The position numbers and the translations under genes were made by a program. DNA of 64,000 nucleotides from the NCBI GenBank assembly GCA_043819345.1, contig JBDREX010000007.1, positions 62,001 to 126,000 on the forward strand. The letters run 5' to 3'. Origin of the DNA: CAYRDK01 sp043819345. Its GTDB lineage: Bacteria; Omnitrophota; Gorgyraeia; Velamenicoccales; Velamenicoccaceae. Position 1 is the stretch's first letter. Each line of letters opens with the position of its first letter. This document shows positions 18,815-28,461 of this stretch, piece by piece. The notes under the pieces are model-generated. The model was not told where the DNA came from. It saw nothing but the letters and a program-made list of their open reading frames with translations, and did no database searches.

Positions 18815-21466
18815 ATGAAAAAATATATTCTAAAAATATGCGTAGTGTTCTTTACTGTGTTTTTGGTGTTATCGGCCAAGGCGTCAAATTCGCTAGCTAG
18901 CGGCGTGGGGTTCGCTTCTGTTCTTTCTGAGGCAGATGAGCCACCTTTTGCCGGTGAAAAGGAGGCTGATTATCTTCTGAAGGTTAAATTAAAACCACAT
19001 GAGGATATTAATAAGACAAAAGTGAGAAATTACGCTTGGACAAATCAATCTTCAGCAGAAGGCAAGAAGCAATGCGACCAGTGGGAGTTTGATCTCTTGG
19101 CTTCGTGGGGGCGTGTATTGCCGGCTTTGGTTTTGGATGTCATTACGCCTATGGAAGTGGCATCAGAATCAGATGTATGTAATACGATATCAGATGTTTC
19201 TAAAACTATAGCTGTAGATAATCCAGTTGAAATTATTTTGTTAAATCCGATGAGTGGCATTGTAAAGACACGGCTTATTTTTTCATCAAAATCGGTTGAA
19301 TTGGGGCAAAATCTTCAAATTAATCTTAATGATAATTTTGTCGGGTTGGTGAGTTGTTCTGAAGGAGAGATGCAGGTTGAAGATTTAGAGCTCTCTGAGG
19401 GCATTAATATTGTGACTCTTTTTGTTGTGCCTCAAGATTCAAAGAAAAAAGAGGCCAAGATCTGGCTTGATCGCGAATCTATAAGGTGTGAATTGATGTC
19501 GCCAACGGCATTTGTGCCGCTTAATAGGGCGGAAAAACCCAACATATATGAATGCAGAAATAGTGATTTTGGAGGTTTTAATGTTTTAGGCCGGTTTTCT
19601 CACAGTTGCCGGCCATTTTTTTTGATGAGCCGTATGGTGGATGTCAGGATTTCAGATTACAATACTCTGCTTTTGTCTTTTGCTGTTGAAAAATCACCTT
19701 TTGAATCAATCAAGGTTTTTCTTGCTCTTGATAGTGATAGTGATGGCGTTATAGATCGTTACCTACAGATTCCGGATAAAGATGTCCGTCAAAAGAAGCA
19801 TAATGACGAAAATGAAGGAAATTTACAACTGAAGTATTTATTGGGAAAAAATTCAATTAATGAAGATGATTGTCGGATAAAAGGAGTTTTATTTGCGGCA
19901 TATTCAACGAGCACAGACTATCAAAAAGATTTAATTTTAGAAATTGGAGAATTGAACTTTTTTTCAGAGCAGGAAGAAGATTCGGTTTCTCTTCCGCTAG
20001 GCCTGGTTGATTGGAACGATTTGCAGATTTTAAAAGATAAGAACCATAATGGTTTTCACTATGTTGATGAAAATAGTGGGTGTTTTGTTAGTTATTTTGA
20101 TGTGAACTCATTACAAAGGCATAAAGAAATTCAATATGCTTTTACACTTGCGAGCTTTTCTAATCGTCCAGAGTTTGTGAGAGTTGTCTATAGCACGAAA
20201 GAGGCGGTAAATAAATCTCTTCGTTTTTATCTGGAGCTGGACAAAAATGGCGATGGCCATACAGGTGAGGATCTTTTAATAGGCAAGCATCAAAAGCTTA
20301 AAAATTGGAAATTTACAAGCTCGTCAAAGAGTTTTGATGAGTATCAAATAACGTTGCCTAAAATTATTCAAAGTGAAGGATTATTTTTTTCTCTTTACAG
20401 AGATGGTTCTTTGGTTGAATCAGTTGCTGAGATTGATGGAAAAAAATCTGAAATGGTAGTTCTGGATAGCGATTCCGGTGTTTTAAAGCTTTATCTTCCA
20501 AAAGGAAAAGAATTTAAGGGCCGCTATGATTTGATTTATTGTCTTTCGGATAGGGTGGACGAAAATGATAGTTATGTTTTAACGATGGATTTTAGCTGGT
20601 TGTATGAATTATGGCCAAATGTTGATTTTAAGGCGATTAAAGCTGTTTTACACAAGGCAGATGATTTGGATATGGCAAAAGCTAAGTCAAGTTGGAGTTC
20701 TTTTCTCTTAAAAGAGATTGGCTTTTTTTCTGATGTACCTTATTCAGAGGATATGTTTTTAAATCTCGACAAATATATTAGGCTTAGTAAGACCCCTATG
20801 CTTAAAATAGACGATGAAATAATTTCTTTTGGAGAAACCGATAAATCTGTGGAAAAAGAGATGCTTAAAAAAGGTATTTTAACAAAAAAAATCAGGCTTG
20901 CCAGTGGTATGCACTCGTATCAAATTTTTGAGAATCAGTCCTTGGATGTTGAAAATATTATTTTAGAACCTTGTAAAGACAAGGGTGTGCCTGCCAAAGA
21001 AGTTCCTGATTTGATATTTAAACGGATAAATCCGACTAAGTATATGGTTGATGTCAAGAGCGCGACTTGTCCTTTTTGGCTTGTTCTTAGTGAGAATTTC
21101 AGCCGTCAATGGTGCTTATACCAGGTGCCAACTTCCTATTTTTCCGGTAAAGAAATGAAAGATTGTAAAATTTTTCCACATAAAAACGGAATGGTTCAAG
21201 AGGCACCGGGAGAGGCTGTATTTGATTTGAGTGATGTGTCTTTTCTGCTGAAACAACCCATAATGATTGAACAATATAAGGTGAATGGTTTTTCAAATGC
21301 TTGGTATATAGACCCTCAGAAGAATGGTTTAGGTGCTGATTTCTCAATAGTGATTTTCTTTAAGCCGCAGGCCATATATTGTCTGGGCTTAATTCTTAGC
21401 TTGTCTTTTTTTATTTTGGCTCTTCTTATTTTACTTCTTAAAAAACTATTCCATGAAAAATTTTAA
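18815..21466 (+). CDS. Large exported protein with C-terminal membrane anchor
   Basis: 883 aa. N-terminal signal peptide (about residues 1-28), a long periplasmic/extracellular part of beta-rich character, and a single C-terminal hydrophobic helix (about 855-876) followed by KKLFHEKF. Two Ca-binding-loop-like stretches are visible: DSDSDGVIDRY and DKNGDGHTGED. The last 150 residues (NPTKYMVDVKSA, FWLVLSENFSRQW, VNGFSNAWYID, FFKPQAIYCLGLILS) resemble, in my recollection, the soluble C-terminal module of large archaeal and bacterial DUF3367/GT-C membrane proteins. It overlaps the next gene, a GT-C-like membrane protein, by 14 nt. A role with that protein in glycan transfer is an inference. Confidence 0.6.
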   Translation: MKKYILKICVVFFTVFLVLSAKASNSLASGVGFASVLSEADEPPFAGEKEADYLLKVKLKPHEDINKTKVRNYAWTNQSSAEGKKQCDQWEFDLLASWGRVLPALVLDVITPMEVASESDVCNTISDVSKTIAVDNPVEIILLNPMSGIVKTRLIFSSKSVELGQNLQINLNDNFVGLVSCSEGEMQVEDLELSEGINIVTLFVVPQDSKKKEAKIWLDRESIRCELMSPTAFVPLNRAEKPNIYECRNSDFGGFNVLGRFSHSCRPFFLMSRMVDVRISDYNTLLLSFAVEKSPFESIKVFLALDSDSDGVIDRYLQIPDKDVRQKKHNDENEGNLQLKYLLGKNSINEDDCRIKGVLFAAYSTSTDYQKDLILEIGELNFFSEQEEDSVSLPLGLVDWNDLQILKDKNHNGFHYVDENSGCFVSYFDVNSLQRHKEIQYAFTLASFSNRPEFVRVVYSTKEAVNKSLRFYLELDKNGDGHTGEDLLIGKHQKLKNWKFTSSSKSFDEYQITLPKIIQSEGLFFSLYRDGSLVESVAEIDGKKSEMVVLDSDSGVLKLYLPKGKEFKGRYDLIYCLSDRVDENDSYVLTMDFSWLYELWPNVDFKAIKAVLHKADDLDMAKAKSSWSSFLLKEIGFFSDVPYSEDMFLNLDKYIRLSKTPMLKIDDEIISFGETDKSVEKEMLKKGILTKKIRLASGMHSYQIFENQSLDVENIILEPCKDKGVPAKEVPDLIFKRINPTKYMVDVKSATCPFWLVLSENFSRQWCLYQVPTSYFSGKEMKDCKIFPHKNGMVQEAPGEAVFDLSDVSFLLKQPIMIEQYKVNGFSNAWYIDPQKNGLGADFSIVIFFKPQAIYCLGLILSLSFFILALLILLLKKLFHEKF

Positions 21467-23324
21467 CAGCGTGTTGTTTAGGTATCATTTAAAACAAATT
21501 CTTGTATTAGTCCTTTCGCCTTTTGTAGTTACTTTTCCCTTGATTCTTAAAATGAATACGGGGATTTATGGTAGTTTTTTTGGAACAGACATCAGGGGTG
21601 GGCTTTGGAATTTATGGTGGCATAAGTTCTCTTTGACACATCATCTAGATCTTGCACATTGCCCTTTTTTAGTTGCTCCTTTTGGGATGGATTTGTCTGA
21701 AGGGCCTCTTTCTTGGTTTGTTAAGGCTTTGTTTTCAGGGCTTCTTTCGTTTGTTTCTCCTGTTGCATCTTTGAATATTTTGATGCTCGCTTCTTTTATA
21801 CTAGCAGGTTTGTTTACATACTTTTTCTGTTTTTGGCTTACAAAAGATAGAAATGCGAGTCTAGTAGGTGCGTTAATATTTAATTTTTCTCCATTTTTTT
21901 TAAATAAAGCGATGGAGTTTGGTTTTTTCTTCCTAGGCAACTGGTTTGTTCTTTTTATTTGGGCTATTTTGTTTTTACAGGAGAAGATCATTCTGAAAAG
22001 AATTCTTTTTGCAGTTATTTCTTTTTGGTTGCTGCTTTCTTTTAATGTTTACTATGCTTTTTTTGCTTTGATTTTTACGCTAAGTCTTTTTGCATATAAT
22101 TTTATATATGAATGGAAAATCAAGATTTATCTTTTAAAAATAAAGTTGTTAGGTGATCGATTTAAGCAGGGGGTTCTTTTTTTTACGTCAACAATGTTGG
22201 TTTTTGTCGGTGCTGCACTAATGAATTTTTCTCTTGTCATTAAGTTCTTTAAAATTCTCTTTCCTTTTTCGCCAGAGGGTGTCAAACCGGCATGTATTTA
22301 CGTCAGGTCTTTTGATTATTTAGCGTCGCAATCTGCCCGGCCCCTGAGTTATTTTTTACCGGCCTCCACACATCCCGTTTTCGGAGATTTTACTAAGAAA
22401 ATGTTTGGAACAATGCTTTACGGAAGAGGTTCTATTGAGCAGACTCTTTATATTGGCCTGATACCTCTAGTATTGGCTTTTTTTTCAATAAGAATGTGGT
22501 TAAAGAGGAAGGGCTATGCTCGAAATTCGTTAGGAGCTTCAGCAAAGAGAGATAATTACTACATCGGCTTATTTCTTTTTTGTGCTTGTGCCGCTTTTTT
22601 TTGTTCTATGCCGCCGGTAGTTGATTTAGTTTTTTTTAAATTATATTTCCCCTCTTATTATCTTTATAAAATTCTGCCCATGTTTCGTGCTTATGCTCGG
22701 TTTGGCATAGTCGTGGTGTTATGTGTTGGTGTATTAGCAGCCTACGGCTTAAAATTTATATTTTTAAAACAAAGGAAGAATAATCGGCTAAAAATGTTAA
22801 TTTATTTCATAATTATGTCAGCCATTTGTTTTGAGTTTATGAATGTGCCGCCTTTAAGAGTTACGGATATATCAGGTGCTCCGGATGTTTATCTGTGGCT
22901 GTCTGAGCAGGAAGGAGATTTTAGTGTGGCTGAATATCCTATGGCGTTGGCTTCTTCTGGTGAGGCACAGGATAACTACGATTATCTCTTTTATCAAACT
23001 AAGCATCAAAAGAGGTTAATAAACGGAGCTGTTGAAGGAACGGATGCTTTTGAAATTAAAAAGCAAATTATAAGGGTTGATGACGAGTCTACGCCTGCCA
23101 TTTTAAGTGCGATGGGAGTAAAATATATCATTTTTCATAAATCTCTTTATAAAAAAGGTGAATATCGGCTAGCTGTAGATGTTTTTGGATCGGTCCCTGA
23201 TATGAGAAATCATGCTGGATATAGATTGATAAAAGATTATGGAGATGATGTTGTCTATGAAGTAGTGGCAGCTGCCTGTCCTGTAGAAAATTTAAAAATA
23301 AAACAAAAAGTAACGCAAAAATAA
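21453..23324 (+). CDS. Polytopic membrane protein, GT-C/YfhO-like
   Basis: 623 aa with about 12 membrane spans up to residue 465 and a soluble C-terminal domain. A first loop with FFGTDIRGGLWNLWW resembles the acidic-residue loop of GT-C enzymes, and MFRAYARFGIVVV before a late span is a YfhO-like signature. Such proteins transfer sugars from lipid-phosphate donors on the external membrane face. It begins inside the 3' end of the preceding exported protein. With the membrane protein at 10931 this makes two related polytopic proteins in the locus. The exact acceptor is unknown. Confidence 0.66.
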   Translation: MKNFNSVLFRYHLKQILVLVLSPFVVTFPLILKMNTGIYGSFFGTDIRGGLWNLWWHKFSLTHHLDLAHCPFLVAPFGMDLSEGPLSWFVKALFSGLLSFVSPVASLNILMLASFILAGLFTYFFCFWLTKDRNASLVGALIFNFSPFFLNKAMEFGFFFLGNWFVLFIWAILFLQEKIILKRILFAVISFWLLLSFNVYYAFFALIFTLSLFAYNFIYEWKIKIYLLKIKLLGDRFKQGVLFFTSTMLVFVGAALMNFSLVIKFFKILFPFSPEGVKPACIYVRSFDYLASQSARPLSYFLPASTHPVFGDFTKKMFGTMLYGRGSIEQTLYIGLIPLVLAFFSIRMWLKRKGYARNSLGASAKRDNYYIGLFLFCACAAFFCSMPPVVDLVFFKLYFPSYYLYKILPMFRAYARFGIVVVLCVGVLAAYGLKFIFLKQRKNNRLKMLIYFIIMSAICFEFMNVPPLRVTDISGAPDVYLWLSEQEGDFSVAEYPMALASSGEAQDNYDYLFYQTKHQKRLINGAVEGTDAFEIKKQIIRVDDESTPAILSAMGVKYIIFHKSLYKKGEYRLAVDVFGSVPDMRNHAGYRLIKDYGDDVVYEVVAAACPVENLKIKQKVTQK

Positions 23325-23330
23325 TACAAT

Positions 23331-23359
23331 TTGTTTTATGTATTTGAAGTTTTTATAAT
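23331..23359 (+). promoter_or_regulatory. Candidate sigma70-type promoter
   Basis: TTGTTT at 23331-23336, a 17-nt spacer and a perfect TATAAT at 23354-23359. The site falls in the 143-nt gap after the GT-C-like gene, the first sizeable gap since 9.5 kb, and precedes the DUF3108 gene by about 108 nt. The -35 box matches only TTG of the consensus. Confidence 0.45.
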
Positions 23360-23467
23360 TTGTAATTGTTATTATGTGTTAATGATGATAGTATTTGTCT
23401 AAAATTAATTTTGAGCTATATAAATCGCAGGTATTTCAAGGCAGAAAGTTGAGATCAAAGGACAATT

Positions 23468-24250
23468 ATGTGGGGAAGAATTAGATATTTTCTATTGTAT
23501 GTTTTCATTTTTTTGTTAATTTCCGGAATTATTAAAGATAAGGTCTTTGATACTCCAATGATGGCTTCAAAGAAGGTCAAAAAGTTTACGATGGGTCAGG
23601 TGGGGGCCGATAAGCCTGTCAGAGCTATTCCTTTAACAAAGAAAATTACGTACAGTGTTTATTTTTATTCAATTCTACCTATGGGTAAGATGTGTTTTGA
23701 AGAAGAGAAAGAAAAGAATGAGTTCATCTATACATTGGAAGTGATGACGGGTGATACCTGGATAAAACAATTTATTGAAGCCAATGCCAGTGTTCAGGCA
23801 CGGCTAGACGGGAAAACTTTATTAACAAATAGTTATTTGGAAAAAACAAAGGTCAGGGAAAAGGTTAAAACAAAAGAAATAATTTTTGATCACGAAAAAT
23901 TGATTGCAAGGCGAAGCGATGTTAAAATAAAAATTTCAAAGGATACTTATGATCCTGTTGGAGCTTTTATACATGCTATAACGGCTTCATACATTGATCA
24001 AAAAGTTTATGAGTTTAAGTTCTTATCTAAAGAAGAAATTTATATTTTGAAATCGACATTAATTTCTAAAAAGAACGACTTGTACGAGATCTGTTTAGAG
24101 ATGTTTCGGGAAGATTCAAGTTCTAGCCACGGAGCACATATCTATGTTTGGGTAACGGCCGATGAGGCGAGAATTCCGGTATTGTTTAAAAGCTGGATGC
24201 CAGCTGGATATGGTTCAGTGGTGATTGACTCAGTTGAATTGTATGAGTGA
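23468..24250 (+). CDS. DUF3108 domain protein
   Basis: 260 aa with an N-terminal hydrophobic anchor or signal (about residues 7-20). The rest matches the DUF3108 pattern: a first strand ITYSVYFYSILPMGKM, a middle ARLDGKTL and a final VTADEARIPVLFK followed by GSVVIDSVE. DUF3108 proteins are periplasmic, beta-rich and of unknown function, often near envelope glycan or lipid genes. Here it begins a new transcription unit followed by a deacetylase and a GNAT-like protein. Family call fairly sure, function open. Confidence 0.75.
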   Translation: MWGRIRYFLLYVFIFLLISGIIKDKVFDTPMMASKKVKKFTMGQVGADKPVRAIPLTKKITYSVYFYSILPMGKMCFEEEKEKNEFIYTLEVMTGDTWIKQFIEANASVQARLDGKTLLTNSYLEKTKVREKVKTKEIIFDHEKLIARRSDVKIKISKDTYDPVGAFIHAITASYIDQKVYEFKFLSKEEIYILKSTLISKKNDLYEICLEMFREDSSSSHGAHIYVWVTADEARIPVLFKSWMPAGYGSVVIDSVELYE

Positions 24251-24317
24251 TATGATGTTGTGAGGATTTTCGGCCGGATTTTTTTTCCAGGCAGAAAAGT
24301 TAAATGGAGTTAAGAAA

Positions 24318-25220
24318 TTGCCTAATAGCATTCAAAGAGTTGTTTATCATGCTGATGATATAGGTGCGTCTTTTAACGTGACGTGCAGGATCCTTGAAGC
24401 CTGGCAACAGGGTCTTCTAGATGGGTTTAGTATTTTTGCAAATAGTTATGATTTTAATGAGATCACTGAAAGGCTGAAGGCGGACAAGCATAGGCAGGCG
24501 CGAATAGGCATACATCTTAATTTGTGGGAAGGGCGGTCTATTTTAGCGCCTCAAGAAATACCTCAGCTAGTTTGTAAGAATGGATATTTTAAGGTAGATT
24601 TTTTATCTATTTTAAAACAATATGTAAAAGGGACAAGAAAATATAAGGAATTGTTGGTTGCGGAGGTTGAGCGTGAATGGCGAGCACAAATAGAAAAAGT
24701 TTTAAAAGAGATAGAACCTCGGCCTTTGTGTGTCGTTGATAGCCATGTTCATATGCACATGCTTCCTTTTCTTTTTAGAGTGGCTGTTTCATTGGCTAAA
24801 GAATATGGGATTCAGGAAATTCGCATTGTTAGAGAGCCATTTTATTTTTCTCCCAGGCGCACGGATTTGCTATCGGGCCATTTTGCCAATAATCTTGTTA
24901 AGCATTGTATTTTGAAATTTTGTTCTTTTCCTAATACGCGGCTTGCAAAAAAAGCAGGAGTAAAATATTTTGATGCTATGCTTGGTGTTCTGTATAGCGG
25001 GATGATGAATCATGACAATATTGAAAGAGGTATTTGGGCTGCCAACCGAAGAGGTGCTAAAAGTCTTGAAGTTTTGATGCACATTGGAAGGGCCTCAAGG
25101 GATGAATTGTCTCGATGGGGAAAGGATGTTGAAAAGGCTTCTTTCGCTTTAAGTGTTGATCGAGATCAGGAATATCATGAGTTAATGCATTGCCAAAGAG
25201 TGGTAAAAAATGAATATTAA
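24318..25220 (+). CDS. YdjC/ChbG/HpnK-family carbohydrate deacetylase
   Basis: 300 aa; TTG start at 24318 about 8 nt after GGAG. The family removes N-acetyl groups from sugars using a divalent metal. Visible ligands: the YHADDIG motif (Asp13, Asp14), the IGIHLNLWEG His, and SHVHMH. The C-terminal LEVLMHIGRAS also fits. HpnK members act on hopanoid-linked GlcNAc, ChbG on chitobiose; neither context is present, so the substrate here is probably an acetylated sugar of the surface glycan. It overlaps the next gene by 11 nt. Confidence 0.86.
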   Translation: MPNSIQRVVYHADDIGASFNVTCRILEAWQQGLLDGFSIFANSYDFNEITERLKADKHRQARIGIHLNLWEGRSILAPQEIPQLVCKNGYFKVDFLSILKQYVKGTRKYKELLVAEVEREWRAQIEKVLKEIEPRPLCVVDSHVHMHMLPFLFRVAVSLAKEYGIQEIRIVREPFYFSPRRTDLLSGHFANNLVKHCILKFCSFPNTRLAKKAGVKYFDAMLGVLYSGMMNHDNIERGIWAANRRGAKSLEVLMHIGRASRDELSRWGKDVEKASFALSVDRDQEYHELMHCQRVVKNEY

Positions 25221-26178
25221 TGTCGTAGATGCCCGCAAGCTTGATTACGAGAAGTATGCTGATTTTCAAAAAGAAGCTTACAAGGATCTTTTGGCTGTCA
25301 GGGGCGCTTCTGATGCTTTTATGGTTCCAGGATTTTATCGCTGGAAGTATGCGACGCCCTTTGGTTATGCTAAGATTGCGCAAGTTGTAGAAGGAGAAAA
25401 AGTTGTTAGCTCGAGTGCTATGATTCCGCTACGTATTTGGGATAAAGAAGATTGCTTTACGGGATGGCAGTGCTTGGATGTAGCAACTTTGCCTGAGGCT
25501 AGAAGAAAAGGTTATTTTCTCGCAACCCTAAAAGAACTGGTAAAGTGTGTTCCTCGTAATGAGATTTTTTATGCTTTTCCTAATGAGAAGTCTATTCCGA
25601 GCTTTTTAAAATTAAATTGTTCAGAGAATGTTCTTTTGACAACCTGGGTGAATCCTTTGGCCATGATAACCAGACGAAAATATCAAGAAATTGTTGAGAT
25701 TTCAGAATTCAATGGTAATTGTGATCGCCTGGCCAATGAATTGGCCAGAAAAGGGCTTATGTTGGATCGCAGTGCTGCTTTTTTAAATTGGCGGTATTTC
25801 CAGCATCCCAATAATTCATACGTTTGTTTTTCTTATGTGCGCAATGAAATGTGCCTGGGGCTGGCTATTGTCCGTAAAGCCCATATATTAAGTAGGAATA
25901 TTGTTTTGGTGATGGAATTGTTGGCGGCCGATGATGCAATTAAAACACGTTTGCTTCGACATGTTGCGGCTTGGACAATTGATCAAAAAGAAAATACAAT
26001 AGCTATGATGAATTCCGCCTTTTCACTAAAATCAGGCCTTATGGCCGGTTTTTTCCCGGTTCCTTCTTTATTTCTGCCAAAAAGACAAATTCTCGTTGTT
26101 TATTCTGCCGATTTGCAAGGCCGGGATATCTTAAGGAAAAACTGGAGTATACAAACCGGAGATTGGGATGTTTTTTAA
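25210..26178 (+). CDS. GNAT-like acetyltransferase
   Basis: 322 aa. The N-terminal half carries a GNAT-type core: FYRWKYATPFG, then SSSAMIPLRIW and CLDVATLPEARRKGYFLATL, where ATLPEARRKGYF corresponds to the acetyl-CoA loop (R/Q-x-x-G-x-G/A, here R-R-K-G-Y-F, degenerate in the last Gly). A second half with LNWRYFQHP resembles the duplicated GNAT fold found in polysaccharide loci. It follows a deacetylase with which it overlaps, so the pair could swap the acyl group on an amino sugar. That reaction is an inference; the fold call is moderate. Confidence 0.66.
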   Translation: MNINVVDARKLDYEKYADFQKEAYKDLLAVRGASDAFMVPGFYRWKYATPFGYAKIAQVVEGEKVVSSSAMIPLRIWDKEDCFTGWQCLDVATLPEARRKGYFLATLKELVKCVPRNEIFYAFPNEKSIPSFLKLNCSENVLLTTWVNPLAMITRRKYQEIVEISEFNGNCDRLANELARKGLMLDRSAAFLNWRYFQHPNNSYVCFSYVRNEMCLGLAIVRKAHILSRNIVLVMELLAADDAIKTRLLRHVAAWTIDQKENTIAMMNSAFSLKSGLMAGFFPVPSLFLPKRQILVVYSADLQGRDILRKNWSIQTGDWDVF

Positions 26179-26230
26179 CCGATTTGAATCATATATAATC
26201 TTTTTGTTAAAGTAAGATAGGAAATGTGAG

Positions 26231-27223
26231 ATGTCTTTAACCGTAAAATTTAAAGTCGCGTTTATACAAATATTTCTGGCGTGTATTTTTAGTTATTTTT
26301 ATTTACAGCTTGTTCCAGCACTTCCTTTACAGGAGTTTGATGAAAAGTTTAAAGAGGTCGAAGGCCAGATTAGTTTTATTCTTCCTTCCAAAACAACTTA
26401 TTTGCTTAAGATCTGGGGCCTTGAAAAACCAACGGTTGTACAGTTTAATAATGAGCCTTTGACATATTTTTTCTTTAAGCAGCGCGGAGATAGCATGGAA
26501 TTCCATTATGCTTTATTAAAAGACAAAATTCGAAAAGGCAAAAATTCCATCAACATAACTTCCAATATTGATTATAGCGTTCGTATTAAAAATACTGTAA
26601 ATTATAATGATTTTTCTGCTATTTTGTTAAAGCCGCTTTCAAACCAATATGAGCGGTTCCCCTTATCGAGGGCATTGCCTGTTTTTTTTGGTTTTTTATG
26701 TTTTCAGCTATTATCTTGGTTTGTGTGTTTTTTTACCGCGAGAAAATTTCTTGGGTTATCATTCGAACACTATATTTTAGGCTATGTTTTGACTTTTTCT
26801 CCTGCTTTTTTGTTGTTTTTGATCGCTATAGGCGCGTCTTTGTGGCTGCCTTTTTCAATAGTTGTTTTTAAATTAGCATTTATCAAGATTTTTATAGGGT
26901 TAGTTTTATTGTTTCAGATTCCCTGGTTTTTGTGGGTTTTTATAGGAAAGAATATTATTGGAAGGGATATTAATATCGGTCTTTCCAAAGAAGATTTAGA
27001 TTTGCGAATCAATAAATTTAGAAGAAAATTTGAAGAATATGGTCTTGTGCAATGGTATATGGGGCAAAAGTTTTGTGATAAATGTATTTTGGGGTTTTTT
27101 GTTTTTCTTTTTTTGAGCGCGTTTTCACTGGCGTTTCAAATTAAATTTCTTGCCGAGTTTTTTGCAATTATGGGATTCTTTGCTTTATTTTGCGCGGTCA
27201 TTACAAAATTTCGGCAAGCTTAA
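26231..27223 (+). CDS. Hypothetical membrane protein
   Basis: 330 aa. One N-terminal span (about residues 7-28), an external beta-rich domain of about 110 aa, then four to five spans between residues 150 and 325 with a charged cytoplasmic loop (INKFRRKFEEYG). I recognise no family. It stands alone between the GNAT-like gene and the aminotransferase, with 52- and 83-nt gaps on either side. Confidence 0.55.
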   Translation: MSLTVKFKVAFIQIFLACIFSYFYLQLVPALPLQEFDEKFKEVEGQISFILPSKTTYLLKIWGLEKPTVVQFNNEPLTYFFFKQRGDSMEFHYALLKDKIRKGKNSINITSNIDYSVRIKNTVNYNDFSAILLKPLSNQYERFPLSRALPVFFGFLCFQLLSWFVCFFTARKFLGLSFEHYILGYVLTFSPAFLLFLIAIGASLWLPFSIVVFKLAFIKIFIGLVLLFQIPWFLWVFIGKNIIGRDINIGLSKEDLDLRINKFRRKFEEYGLVQWYMGQKFCDKCILGFFVFLFLSAFSLAFQIKFLAEFFAIMGFFALFCAVITKFRQA

Positions 27224-27234
27224 AAGGTTATAAT

Positions 27235-27263
27235 TTGACTGTTTTTTAAAGTTATCCCAAAAT
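27235..27263 (+). promoter_or_regulatory. Candidate promoter upstream of aminotransferase gene
   Basis: TTGACT (27235-27240), 17-nt spacer, CAAAAT (27258-27263), in the 83-nt gap before the DegT-family gene. The -35 box is 5/6, the -10 box 4/6. Confidence 0.35.
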
Positions 27264-27306
27264 CCGAGTTGTGAAAAAATTTTAATGTAAAATAGGATAA
27301 AAAGTT

Positions 27307-28431
27307 ATGATCATCCCTTTTTTAGACCTTGCGTCTCAGTATAAACAGATAAAACCGAAGGCTGAATCTGCATTTAAGAATCTTCTTAAAAGAGGAGATT
27401 TTATTTTAGGTGAGGATGTAAAACACTTTGAAGCTGCTTTTTCAAGTTTTATTGGAGCAAAGTACGCTTTGGGGGTTAATTCTGGCACAGATGCTTTGTT
27501 TTTAGGGCTATTAGCTTTAGGTGTTGGCCCCGGAGATGAGGTCATTGTTCCTGATTTTACTTATATTGCATCTGCTTTTGCTGTTTCCTATACGGGGGCT
27601 AGGCCTGTTTTTGTTGATATTGAGCAGAGGTCTTTTAATATTGATCCGGAAAAAATTAAAAGGGCTATTACGAAAAAGACAAAAGCTATCATGCCAGTTC
27701 ACCTTTATGGCCAATCAGCTCGGATGGATGAAATTAGTTTTTTGGCAAAGCACTATGGGCTAAAGGTGATTGAGGACGCGGCACAAGCCCACGGTGCGGA
27801 TTTTAAGGGCAAAAAAACAGGTGCCATAGGGGATATCGGCGCATTTAGTTTTTACCCTACCAAAAATCTTGGGGCGTTTGGTGATGGAGGGCTTGTTGCG
27901 ACAAATAACGCGGTTGTTTTTAATAGACTGAAGCGTTTACGCGATTATGGAAGGAAGACGAGATATTCCCATGTTAGTTTGGGGTATAATTCAAGACTTG
28001 ATTCCATGCAGGCGCTTTTTTTAAAAGAGAAGTTGAAGTATTTGCCGGAGTGGAATGAAAAACGAATCATCATTGCTCAAATGTATAGACAGTTATTGAG
28101 TGGATGCAAAGGGCTTGTGCTTCCCCAGGAAGAACCCTATGGCAAACACGTGTACCATATTTTTGCCTGTTTGACAAAAAGACGAGATGAGGTTATTGAG
28201 CACCTGAGAAAGAAAGGTGTTGCTGCGGCTGTTCACTATCCTGTTCCATTGCACAAACAGGTTGTTTATCGTTACTTAAAAAACAAATTTGATGATTTTC
28301 CTGTTTCTTCAAAGGTCGCGAAAGAAGTGTTTTGCTTGCCAATTTATCCTCATATGACAAAAAAACAGGTTTATTTTGTATCTGATAAAGTTAAAGAAAC
28401 CCTTGCAGAATTACAACAGATTCATTTTTAG
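27307..28431 (+). CDS. DegT/DnrJ/EryC1/StrS sugar aminotransferase
   Basis: 374 aa. A PLP enzyme that aminates keto-sugar nucleotides. Seen: IPFLDLASQY, NSGTDALFLGLLALG, VIEDAAQAHGADF and the PLP lysine in SFYPTKNLGAFGDGG (Lys186), then YNSRLDSMQA and the C-terminal HYPVPLHKQ. Length is normal for the family. The closest functional classes are the FdtB/QdtB/WlbE-type 3-amino-sugar enzymes, but I cannot choose among them. It probably supplies an amino-deoxy sugar for the surface glycan, in keeping with the deacetylase and GNAT-like genes upstream. Confidence 0.92.
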   Translation: MIIPFLDLASQYKQIKPKAESAFKNLLKRGDFILGEDVKHFEAAFSSFIGAKYALGVNSGTDALFLGLLALGVGPGDEVIVPDFTYIASAFAVSYTGARPVFVDIEQRSFNIDPEKIKRAITKKTKAIMPVHLYGQSARMDEISFLAKHYGLKVIEDAAQAHGADFKGKKTGAIGDIGAFSFYPTKNLGAFGDGGLVATNNAVVFNRLKRLRDYGRKTRYSHVSLGYNSRLDSMQALFLKEKLKYLPEWNEKRIIIAQMYRQLLSGCKGLVLPQEEPYGKHVYHIFACLTKRRDEVIEHLRKKGVAAAVHYPVPLHKQVVYRYLKNKFDDFPVSSKVAKEVFCLPIYPHMTKKQVYFVSDKVKETLAELQQIHF

Positions 28432-28461
28432 TGAGAATGCATAACTTCAGGAGACCATGAG

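Noticed and set aside
26194..26199. TATAAT as a promoter for the membrane protein at 26231
   Set aside because: No acceptable -35 box lies 15-19 nt upstream; the sequence there is a plain T-run.
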